The position numbers and the translations under genes were made by a program. A model generated the notes under the pieces. The model ran no database searches and was not told the origin of the DNA. It worked only from the letters and a program-made list of their open reading frames with translations. Of a stretch of 64,000 nucleotides of DNA, positions 23,243-34,500 are shown one piece after another (position 1 is the first letter of the stretch; every line of letters begins with the position of its first letter). Source of the DNA: Owenia fusiformis (lineage: Eukaryota; Annelida; Polychaeta; Sabellida; Oweniidae); NCBI GenBank assembly GCA_903813345.2, contig CAIIXF020000004.1, positions 24,679,985 through 24,743,984 of the forward strand, written 5' to 3'.

Positions 23243-26200
23243 TGTTATATTCACGTTATGAGATGTTGTTATATAAAATCCAACATAAAATGTTAAATGA
23301 TGTTCCAATATTTATTAATGTTCAGGATAAATCCTACGCTAGTTGTAAAAGTTACATGTTGATATTATCCTGTTTGTTAGCTCAAAAGCTAACGGTTTTA
23401 AGTGTTAATTTAGAATTTCGATAGCAAGTTATGTATTTTTGAAGTTTAAATCTAAATGATGTTTGTGTTGCTTAAACCAAGAATGTCCGAAAAAGTGATT
23501 CTGTACTGGAAAGATGCTATCTTAACCAGATTCAAAAGAATGTTAAGACCGCCTCTTTTCCATATAAGGAATGTTAACGAAAGTAACACTCTTAAAATTT
23601 GAACCATACAATATGCCCCCTTCTAGTAAAATCTGATTTCCACATCAGATAAAATGAATTAAACAAGGAGTACAGTAGTAATGTAAAAAGTACAAAAATG
23701 CAGTGAAAATAAATCACAATTTACATTGTGTTTTACAATAATTTTAAAAACGAAAAATAACCATTTTTACTAAATCACAACCATACAATATGTTTTCTTC
23801 AAATTAAAGTTAAAGTATGCTCACATAGAACATAGAAATACAGAGCAAAGATAGATGGAACACTTTTATAGTTTATACGATAATAGATGTCTCTACTACA
23901 AGATACAACTAAACATATGATCATGTTCGTTACACAAAGTTAAAAATAGGATTATAATGAGACCCTTGGCTCATGTTACCTTAGCAACACAAGTTACTCT
24001 CCCCAAAATAAAACTACATCAAACTTCCGTTCTCCAAAATTGGCCCTTCACGAAGATAATCATATTATAACTAGAATACAAGTTTACATATAGTTAATGT
24101 GTTTCACCATAAAATTATATCATATACAGATACACCTTAATAGTTTATCTGAAACAAAACATCAGAAATATATACACGACAAACTAGTACACTATGTCAT
24201 TCAACGACTATACGTCCCAGAGAGTGCTGTAATATTCTGTGTTTTTACAAATAATGCATTTAAAAATATCATGTATTTTATATTAATACATTTTAAAATC
24301 ATATGTACTTTAAATACTTTAAGTACATTTTCAATTGATAGCTACATCTAGTGCTATATATTACATCACGGAAAATGCTCAACAATACCATGATACCATG
24401 AGAGTATTCCGAACAAACGGCGATATAAAAACACTGATATAAACATATCATAAAATGATGGTTTACAAATATGACATCTAACAATTATTACACAACCTGG
24501 CCTGGGCTGAAATTGATATTATTCATAAATGAACCTCATATACGCGTATCAAATAATAGCATCATGATCACAATAGTCATGGCATAAAAATACTATCAAA
24601 ATAGTCTCCACTTATCAATAGTGGACAAAATAGCATTAAAGTAGTCTCCCAAGGGACTCTCCACTTATCAATAGTGGACAAAACAACAATATTAGCTATC
24701 CTGTCTCAGTCTTAAAATTGTTAAAACACATTAATTACATGTAAAATGATTACACAACACACATTGTACTAAATATAAAAATTCTATATAATATCTGCAT
24801 TGAGATACGAATTGAGAACCAATGAAAATAAGTTCATTTGTCAACCAAAATTAATTGCATGTTCACTACAGGTGACTGTTATTTCTGGGAGGAGCTACCA
24901 AATGGTATCCAGACATGACACTCAGCTGATGTACAAGCAATGTTTACAATAAACACATGTTTATCAATTTAATTGACTGGTCAGATAACAATTAAACATG
25001 TTATCCATAAACAAAATAATTAGTCTTAAAAATCATAAAATGGTAGAAAACTACAACAAAATTCCAAAAAGTTGTGATGTTTAAATGATCTGTTATTCTA
25101 ATAACTGAGTCTTATCAGATGTTGTGTGTAAACATAAAATTAGTCAGTCTGGTCAATGTCTTGCCTCACTCAAAATTAATTGAGATGATATCTTAACAGT
25201 TAAAGGGCTGGCTAATTCCCATCAGTGTCAGCTATCAAAATACTGCTATCCAGAGGTTGGCTATGCCTCATAGCAACAAGTCATATACTTAACTAAACAA
25301 ACAAAATGCATACGACACTCTAAAGTCAAATTTCAATGATTGATATAATGTATCACTAGTTCGACATAGAGATCCATAAAATCCAGTTAATTTGTGAAAT
25401 GTTTAACTTCCATAGTTACGCATTAAAATTAACTGTTCAAAGATCAAAGACAAAAGATTTCTGAGTCATTAGAAAAAATGATGTGATTACATGATAAAAT
25501 AGATTACCTCCCCTCTAGGACAAAATTAAAATAAAATTATAATTATCCTGTCAACCACTGATCTAGTTATCTATGCGAGAATTATCATTATAATCAGAAT
25601 CCTAAACAATTTCAAATAAACACTCCAGCAAACTTTCAAAATAGCTGCAGTTCTCAAAGTATCAAAGATTTCAAAGACTAATTGTATTTCTTCACTTACA
25701 GTAACAAACATTGAAAATGTATTAGCGTCACTTGTCAACATTTTAAAACAAAAAGTTTGTTACAAATGATTTTTAAACAAAGCATGCCTGTTTTATGTTA
25801 CAAATATTTAGAAATTCAAAACTTTAAAGAATTCCTGGTCAAAACAGTTCATGTACACTATAAATAATGCAATCACCATAACTCTCAATGTCTCGTATGA
25901 CCTATTAATCATATGAAACAAAGAAAACTGTATGTACCAGTCTCAGAAAACATGTAATACAAATTCATGGTTCCGATCACATCAAAATAATCATGACTCT
26001 CATATTAATTGATAAAATCAATAAATGAAATCTTTAGTTTTGACAACAAATTCTTTTAAAATCTAATGAGCAGCTAACTTTCGATTGTGAAGAAAAAACA
26101 TATTTCCTTATTGGTTCTTTAATTAGTTGAAAACGATATCCAACAAGTGATACTTTTCTCAAGAATTTATCATATGCCCGAGGCTTTAAGATAAAATTCT

Positions 26201-28092
26201 CACAGCAATTTGCTCTCAAATATAATTTCAAATGCAACGCAAATCAAATGCAGATTATCCATAGAGATACATGATTATAGTTTCACTAATATATGGTTAT
26301 AATAGCTATAAAATAATTGTATATGCATATGATATGATTTCCATGATGATCATTCATTCATCATGATAAGTCAAAAACAACTCATAAAATCATTTAAGTA
26401 CAAGTCTAAAATAGCATTCATGGGCTTTGTTTACAATGAAATGTTGCTCTTTTATAAAGCATGTACACAGTGTTTTGAATTTGTTAACAGTTACACCCAT
26501 GTACTTAAGGTAGGCAGATAAGTACATATCACTATCAATTGTTTTATTCATGTCGTAGTCTCTCTGGAGATCAAGTCATCTTGTAAAATATATCTGAAGG
26601 AATTTTTATCATCAAGTTTATATGTAGAATACTGATGTTCCATACACTTGGTAGTATTCTTAAATTTTGTCACAGATTCACTGTTCCTTTTTCATAAATG
26701 GCAATATAGATATACATACATACATACCAGGGACGTAGGTTACCATTCTTGTCATACTCTTTGTCATTCGAATTCAGTCTGCGTATACGATCTCTATAAG
26801 CTGGGGTGATAGTGTTTTTTGTCGGGTCTAGAAGAGATACCACCACGGCATGGTGTAATGCGTTTCTTTCGTCCTATACGAAAATTATTGCCAAACTTTA
26901 GGAACTTCTCGCAGGCTTAACTATCGGGCCATTCGAAATCGAAATCATCCATAACATGTTCACACCCTGAGCATGCCTCTACGCATAAAGTACGACAATG
27001 GGGAAGCGCCTTCTCCATGATAGTGCACACTGACACATACAAAATGCACAGTAATAACTTCGTAACTGGAATGCAGTTCATTTTCACAAGCGGGAAAAAT
27101 GATCAATGATCGGTTTCGAGTTCAACATCGTCTTGATTCTGGTGATTTAAATTGTTCGGCATTGTTGTCTCATTATACATTCATTCCAGATATAAGGTAC
27201 ACCTTAGGTTTCAGTGCGATTACATTCTACATGAGCTGGTTTTATCTAATGTCTTGAGTTATTATATAAGTAGGACTTGTTGCCTGATATTTTCATGATG
27301 CGGTAAGTGTCTATCAGAGTCGCTTATTTGTGAATATGCTCCGGCATTTGAATTAAGTCCTTGATGATTCGAAATAATGAGAAAGTTCGCAACAAGATGT
27401 TGCACAAATATTACACTGTAATTTCGCCATTCCAGGACTCTAATTATCTCCCAATTAACCCGATGTGGTCAATTTTATGGTGTACATGGTCACAATAATC
27501 ATTTTTCGATCATTATTGAAACAGCACGCAATTTCTTCTCGATTAAAGATCGAACCACGAAAGGCTTAATTGTTTGTATACAGCTATGGTAAAATATGGT
27601 TTCTCCCTTTGTTCAATCAGTTCCAAATTAATTTTCTTCTTTGAGATATAATAGGCGTATCAATAATCCATTTGTCAGTATAAACGCTTCAGGAGGCCGG
27701 GATCCTTTGGAGCGTCCACCATGTTATATTTAGGTTATGAGATGTTGTTATATAAAATCCAACATAAAATGTTAAATGATGTTCCAATATTTATTAATGT
27801 TCAGGATAAATCCTACGCTAGTTGTAAAAGTTACATGTTGATATTATCCTGTTTGTTAGCTCAAAAGCTAACGGTTTTAAGTGTTAATTTAGAATTTCGA
27901 TAGCAAGTTATGTATTTTTGAAGTTTAAATCTAAATGATGTTTGTGTTGCTTAAACCAAGAATGTCCGAAAAAGTGATTCTGTACTGGAAAGATGCTATC
28001 TTAACCAGATTCAAAAGAATGTTAAGACCGCCTCTTTTCCATATAAGGAATGTTAACGAAAGTAACACTCTTAAAATTTGAACCATACAATA
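23243..28092 (-). mobile_element. Young LTR-flanked element without gag or pol (LARD-like)
   Basis: Two direct copies of about 371 bp (23243-23613 and 27722-28092) differ at only two bases. Oriented on the minus strand, the repeat begins TATTGTATGG and ends AATATAACA. The base after it starts TGGTGGACGCTCC (27721-27709), placed exactly like a primer binding site, though I cannot name the tRNA. AGAAGGGGGCA (about 23624-23614) sits where a polypurine tract should be. CTAC flanks both outer ends (23239-23242 and 28093-28096), consistent with a 4-bp target duplication. The 4.1 kb interior is AT-rich with no gag, protease, RT or integrase. This fits a large non-autonomous retrotransposon mobilised in trans; the alternative is a segmental duplication of a short repeat. 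Confidence 0.6.
26917..27081 (-). CDS. Possible 54-aa secreted cysteine-rich ORF inside the LTR-flanked element
   Basis: From ATG 27081 the frame reads a short polar start, a hydrophobic core (KLLLCILYVSVCT), then a cysteine cluster CRTLCVEACSGC at residues 29-40 and an acidic tail ending EWPDS before TAA at 26917. The layout is signal peptide plus a C-x3-C-x3-C-x2-C motif. Past the stop, the same frame stays open for 41 more codons and contains FRIGRKKR, a dibasic-like site. An overlapping frame (26728-26873) is also open and ends at a GTATGT donor. I do not recognise the protein; a neuropeptide-like gene or chance are both possible. Confidence 0.25.
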   Translation of the reverse strand: MNCIPVTKLLLCILYVSVCTIMEKALPHCRTLCVEACSGCEHVMDDFDFEWPDS

Positions 28093-28611
28093 CTACATTA
28101 GCGACATGGCAATTCTTATTCTTCATCTGTTATTGATATCTTTGTTCCATTATAATCATTCTTTTATTGTATTCTTGGTTTAACGGTTATTTAGTCCTTG
28201 TAGTTTTGTTTATATTTACATTATTTTATTTTACTTCCCAATGTTTTCTAATTTTCATTTTTTTTTAAAATTTTTTGGAAATCTACTTTTTTGTTATTGC
28301 TTTCTCCATGTTAGCATCCAGCGTGTGTTTTTTTAAATTCCTTGTCTTTCTAGTTTTTATATAGATCGACAATTCTTTGTGCAGCGGCATCTTCTATTAG
28401 CTGCATACTTTTGATACCCTTATGATTGTGAAATGTATAATCCATGTGACGGACGGAAGGACCGACCGACTGACCAATCAAAAAATAAATATAAACAAGG
28501 TTGATTTTGTCCACATGTGAGTTTTGGACGATATGACCTGTCTGAAAGTCTGGGTTATTCAATTCAGCTGAGTACGTTAGAATTTACTCATTACATATAA
28601 TTACATATAAT
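28093..28611. other. T-rich intergenic stretch
   Basis: Long T runs (28255-28275, 28330) and a short GGACGGACGGAAGGACCGAC microsatellite at about 28449. No gene seen. Confidence 0.4.
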
Positions 28612-29411
28612 ATTGTTAAAAAGTGTAATCCTTCACAAATATCAAACCACCAAACTCCTGGTCAAATGTCATACGAGTTATCTCACTTGCCAAGACAAAA
28701 ATTTAATTCCTATTGCACATTTGTAGACTACCCTTCAATATTTTTACGTCATCATTTTACCAAGAACCTGTAAGAGACTGAATTTCGGAAGTCCTGGGTA
28801 GTTTTTTACACAGTTTGCACGTACGATGACGTTAGTTGCTTGATTTATTGTCTGAGTGATTGACAGGATATCGATGATTGTTTTTTTATGATGGCGATTT
28901 CTACTAGATTATTTATTTATTTATTCATTTATTTAAGTGTCACCTATCTAAGATAGCCAGCCCTACCTGGGCTTATGAGACACATTTTACATAAGTTACA
29001 TAATAATAATACATAATAACTTTAACAATACAAATATAAAATTAGTGCAGTGCAGATATTAAACAAATCTGGAAGACTTACGTACGCGTAAATTGAAACG
29101 TTATTTGCCGTTTTTATCTGTTAATTAGTGTACGGTGTACAATACAACGTTAGTTGCTTGATTTATTGCCTCACTGATTGACATTATATTAATTTTGATT
29201 GTCGTTTTGCCGGTTGATTTATTGGTAAATAAATTTTGTTGCTTGTTTGGTTGTTTGCTTGATTGGTTGTGTCACTGACTGATACGTTGATTGGGATGCC
29301 AGTTGGGCGTTTTGAGGCATAAAATGAAAAAATCAAATTCCTAACCCTGGTAGGAAGGTTGGGTACCCGGCTACCCGGTTACCCGGTCTGCGGTTTTTTA
29401 CACAAACCCTG
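28612..29411. repeat. Dispersed repeat, copy 1 (inverted relative at 44611-45009)
   Basis: The segment AGACTACCCTTCAATA through GTCTGAGTGATTGACAGG and on to GATTGGGATGCCAG is the reverse complement of 44611-44945. It is followed by a GGTTACCCGG-rich end finishing ACACAAACCCTG (29345-29411), which occurs in direct orientation at 44948-45009. Copy 1 is split by a 143-bp retroposon tail at 28911-29053. Confidence 0.65.
28911..29053 (-). mobile_element. Short retroposon tail of the same LINE family as 10906-12432
   Basis: On the minus strand it contains GTGTCTCATAAGCCC, GGCTGGC and GTGACACTTAAATAAATG and ends in an ATAAATAAATAAAT tail. This parallels the 3' end near 10925-11025. The uninterrupted target at 44736-44755 reads through, and AGAT is repeated on both sides, consistent with a target-site duplication. 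Confidence 0.65.
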
Positions 29412-30464
29412 TGCTAGCATGAATTGTGCACTCATTTTTCAATTTGTGCTGATTTAGCATGAAAAAGATAAGCACTAATTATACATAGTTATTTTGGCAA
29501 TGTATACTCAAGGTTATGGGCCTATAAAAAAGAGTCTGTCATTTCAATGATAAAACCAGCATCACAAACTTACCAAATGAATTAATATATTGTTAATTGG
29601 CCTGTATATTCTGCAGTTAAAATATTGAACCAACCAAGAATTGTGTTAAGTTTATCTGCAAACATGAAAAAGTGTGTTTAGCAGCATATAAATGTTTATT
29701 AATTTATGTACTATGTATAGGTACAGTGGATAGTAATACATAATAAAACATTAACAAAACGTGCATTGTCATGTTTTATATTATAAGCATATTCATCAAA
29801 ATATTTCCAAACATTCTAAACTTGTATCTAAACTTAAACCCATCTGAATCGTGAAATAACTTTTAAAAAGTCACAAAGTCACATTTTTATAAAGTCACTT
29901 GTATAGGAATCTAAATCTGAGGTAGTGGCTGAGTTACAATGAGCGCATGTGTGACTTTTTATGTTGAATATGGTCTCAAGAAAACATGACGTTTAATGGT
30001 TTCGATTATTTACGCAACAATACAGCCATCGATGATTATATTTAATTCAGAGAAACAAATACAGGACAACTAAAAGAATACCAGCGATATTTTTCGAATT
30101 TTTTGTATGTGCGCTTATTGGAATCTTTAACTATTTCCAGAATTTCAATTGGAAATCGCACTGTGTGCTAGTTGGAATGTAAAAAATATTGGAAAAATAT
30201 AAAAGGGTCGTTCAACAGAAATCTCTGCCGTTTGAATGCAGCTCAGTAAAAAGTAAAATTCGGTCAATCGGAGCATTTTTAGAGAGAATGGTCGATTAAC
30301 TTTTGACATCTTGAAACTATCATCTTTTAAGAATTTATCACGCTGAGTACTCATGCATGGAATGTTTTTATTGTAGTTTCTTTATTAAACAAAACAAATT
30401 CATGTTCATAAATGAACTTAAACTTATTACAAATTCATGTTGCTTCAAAAAGCAAAAGCCTTTT
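29412..30464. other. AT-rich intergenic stretch
   Basis: No exon or bounded repeat was supported. Local base composition is very AT-rich. Confidence 0.35.
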
Positions 30465-30828
30465 CTGGGTCACCGCGAATGGCATGATTTCCTCGAGTCT
30501 CTTCAGTTGCATGGCAACCATACTAGGACCGATTCGCGTCGTTCCACTACTGCCCTTGGTGGGGGCCCGCTACCATACTATATGACTCCCGGAGTTTACT
30601 AAAGCACGTTAGTGGAGGAACCAACCACAGTCTCACAATCTGTCTCCGGCACGAGCGGCCAGAGAACCAACCCATGCCAAGGGCCGGTAAACGGTTGGAC
30701 CTTCGGACCGGATGTCCGTAGTGACAATGATCAACAACTCCGCACCTGGGGCTCGAACGCGGGACCTCCGTATCCCACGACGTTCAACCGCAAAGTAGCC
30801 TCAGTCTACGCCACTAGGCTACCCTGCT
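30465..30828 (-). mobile_element. tRNA-derived SINE
   Basis: Read on the minus strand, the head has a Pol III A box TAGCCTAGTGG (30821-30811) and a B box GCGTTCGAGCCCC (30760-30748), about 50 bp apart, in a tRNA-like context (GTCGTGGGATACGGAGG). The GC-rich body runs to about 30465 and is sharply richer in G+C than both flanks. The 3' boundary is set by composition only. Family not identified. Confidence 0.65.
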
Positions 30829-31518
30829 TAGGTGTCAGAACTGCTAAAAAATATTGTAGTTGTTATAATTATTTTGCTTGACTGAACATGGAACTAATAC
30901 CCATGCTTAATTAGTCCAATATCTAAATCGTTTAATCGGGATAGAAGTTTGAAGGCAGTTCCAAACGATCTCCAATTCAAGATTCACCATCAACTCTTGC
31001 AAATGTGTACGGGCTGTAACATGATCATGTAAATAGATGGTAAAAGAAATCGAGATCCAACTATGAATTTTAGGAAGGGGAAAATATTCCAATTATAAGA
31101 CTTATTTCGTGTATTTGGAACGGTGTTGCATTTGTGCTCAAATATTAATTACGTCTCAAAGAAAATGAAAGGGTACCACCAGCTGACGAGTGAAAACAAC
31201 GTTCCGTATAAAGATATGCCAAGATTGGTCAATACCACGATATGTGAATAGATTTGGGTGAATTGTGTCAAGGAAAAATTAGCTATTATGGCAAATTACT
31301 TCAAAAACAATCCGATTGCGTTAATCACGAACCCAGATTACGACATGTAGAACGAATCGTATTCATATATTTCAGATTCACTCCATTTCTCAGTGATCTA
31401 AAATCGGTCCAAATGAGTCGAAAACAAAATCATAGTTTTTTGAAATTACTTGAATTAGTTCATTTCCGCAGAGATGTCTCTGATTTCCGAGAGAAAACAT
31501 TTGGCCTTGGATAAAACT

Positions 31519-31571
31519 GTCTCTCTCGTCGTTGTCGTCGTCGTTGTCGTCGTTGTCGTCGGCTACGTCTG
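31519..31571. repeat. GTC/GTT trinucleotide microsatellite
   Basis: A run of CGTCGTTGTCGTCGTC units lies just downstream of the amine oxidase stop codon, probably in its 3' untranslated region. Confidence 0.7.
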
Positions 31572-31584
31572 TCGTCACCTTGTT

Positions 31585-34500
31585 TTAGATCCATGTATCA
31601 TTTTGTTGGTTATAATACCTATCTAATAGTTCTTCAACTGAGTCCAGAGCTCCCTCCATCCATTGTGAATTACTATAGCAACTCCCAACAATGTGCACGT
31701 TTGCATCTTCAAAAGGTTTGATCATTTGTTTGGAAATGATTTCCAAGTTAGCACCGGCCTTCCAGGAATAGATAGATGCCCCTTTCCAATAATGCATTAC
31801 GCCTGTGTACGGACGTGCTAGTTCTTCAGGACGTAGCTGATGTACCTCTGCAATCTGGTTATGGGCCTCAACTAAAATTGCCTCTGATATGTTGTATTCA
31901 CTTACAAGCATGTCGGTAGCTTGAGGCGTGGCTAGGTGTGGTTGACTATTTAAAAATGAGTCATCCCAGAATGAAGCACGTGGGTAACCTGAGTTAACCA
32001 ACAACATTGATTTCCTGTTACCGTCTTGCAATACTATATCAGAGGAGGGTTTACCTTGGCCCATGTATAGTATCTGACCAACAGGAAGGGTGGAGACAGC
32101 TCTCCCTGTTGTGAATCCTAGTCCCTCCCACCATGGCTCTTCGTAGCCAAGGTACATTTCAAAAAACTCTTGTCCAAAGACAGCATTTAGCCGGTAGTCG
32201 ATGAAATCCTGATTTTTAAAAGGTTGCCAGTCGATTTCCATGAGAGCATCTTTATGTAGTGCTAAGATGACACGTTTAGCACACACGGTCGTCTGGTTCT
32301 GAAAAATACAGTCGGTTTGGATACAGGGAATATCCCTTGGGATATACAATATATCTTCCCTCGGTCCCCTCGCCCCCTTAAGAAGACATATTGTTTATCC
32401 TTCAGGACCTCCCAGTGCATCACTAAAAGAAAATATTTTCAGTGAACCTTTTTCCAAGGGTCAAGTTGGTAAAGCATCAATTTCAATCTGCAAAGTCAAG
32501 TTATCACCTTAACAACCATACAGTGAATGCGTTATTGGTTATATATAATGTAGTGCAGTGATATGAAATACTATACTGTGTTCGGATTGGCTGGAATCGG
32601 ACTCCTTGCCTAGATATGTGTGAAAACATAATCAACTCACCTCAGTATCTGATGTGATATAGTTGTTGGTTGTTGTTTTTTGAAATGTTAACAGTTCATT
32701 CTGCCCTTGCCTTTCGATGCGTATCAACTTATGGTTCATGTGCACTTTATGTCTGGAAAGTACATGAAAGTATGATGCTTCAATGCTTTTCAATGCTGCT
32801 CGGTGGCACCAGTAGAACATATATGGCTATAGTTCAACAAGTTAAACCCAATACCACGACTTTAATTTATTAATCTGAGTGTTCTTGTTGCCGTGGTTGG
32901 GTTAAACTTCCGTTCTATGCTTTCATTGGTTGCAAATTCTCATTATCTGTTATTTATAAAACGCGCATGAATTCCATGCGCTGCCAGTGGCCACCATTAA
33001 AATGTTTTGCATCAAAAGCCGAATAGGCACGGGCGTTAAACCTAGGGCGGGCCACAAGATATTTCAGATAAGAAATAAGGCCCAGACTAGGTTTAACTTG
33101 TTGAACTAATATGGGTAGTAAGTATTACATTTGCACAACCTTTAACTTTTAATTAAGAGCCTTTGGCTTATACATACCTTTCTGGGTTGCTTTCTTTAAA
33201 CTGTTCTATCATTGTCATAGGGAGAGAGCTCATTCCATTTTTGAGTGATTTAAATCGTATTTCATCCCAGGATCCCCCAGCAGCGACAGGTACATTTATA
33301 GCTGCATTTTCTTCAGAAAATTCAAACCCAGAAGCGTCTGAGATATATTCCATTGCTTCCATCGAGCCACCGTATTTGCGCCAGATTCTGTCATATCTGG
33401 AATGATTCGAGTATTTGTTTGATCGTTTAATATATTCAAACCAAGTAATCTCAGTGGTTTAGAATCGTATAGGTTGACTTTAAAAATAGAGAGGTTAAGT
33501 TGCACGTTTTTAGAGAATCTGTACGTAGCGTGTAATATTTCGACCTCAGGGGATTACTGTCCCGCTCTCAATTAGCTTTTCTAGGGACTTAATTGCAATT
33601 ATTGTATACTTAAAATTCAATCGGCCAAGATAACACTACAAATTGGAGAACTTATCCACAGAGGACCATAATTCTACACGTTCACTTACAAGTTTAAATG
33701 AGCCAAAAACGCGTATATTAACCTCCCTAATATCTTATTCGGAAAGGAATGAATTTAATGAATATTGCAGAATGGGGAATTGCCTTTGTTTGAATAAATC
33801 AATCCCATCTTTATCTAGTTTGTTATCACCAGAATCGGGATTTGGAACGCTAGCTTCGTAGATTTTCCTGCGCAGTTGTGTTGGGGATTTTCCCACTTCA
33901 TCTTGGTACAAATTGTAGGGTACTTTAGAACTATTCAGGTCGTTATATTTCATATGTTTTCCTCTGAGGTGGAATGTATTATTCTGGATGTTCGATTTAA
34001 AATCGCCACTGTAGTCTTGAAAGTCCATGGTTTCCAGTTTGAGAGATTCTATTGCGTTGCTGACTAACACGTGACCATACGTTCCCTCCTTCGTTTTCAC
34101 TGCTGGAAAGTACCTCATCGCGCCCATCTCAGCCATTCTGTAGTCGATACCTTTTAAACCAAAAATTAGAACCCGAGATGCTTATAACTGAATGCAGAAA
34201 CCAATGCCATCAAGTTAACGTACATTGTATGTCGTACTTGGACAATTTAGACTTGTAATGGAAACGTTAAAGTTACCGTGAACGCAAACTAAATGTATCA
34301 ATACAGTAATGTGTATACCGCAAAACAAGCGTTACTTAGTATGGAATTCGACGCACAGTGTAATGAATGCTGAAGAAATATGTTTCGATTTCATATGCAT
34401 TGCTAAAAGTCTCCATTATAAGTCGTATGACGTGTCTCGTGATCGAGTAATAGACTCAACGTGTTAGTTTTTATTCTGCAAACAGTACATGCATAACATT

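Noticed and set aside
23236-23424. Frames of about 60 codons at 23236-23424 and 27721-27903 with identical protein
   Set aside because: Both lie in the terminal direct repeats of the LTR-flanked element; identity reflects repeat identity, not a gene pair.
26874-26921. 48-bp intron that would remove the TAA after the cysteine-rich ORF
   Set aside because: Borders GT..AG exist and the phase works, but 48 bp is shorter than expected for introns in this genome and the branch region is poor.
30357-30881. Two adjacent plus-strand frames of 81 and 89 codons
   Set aside because: They are shadows over the tRNA-derived SINE, which explains the GC-rich sequence on the minus strand.
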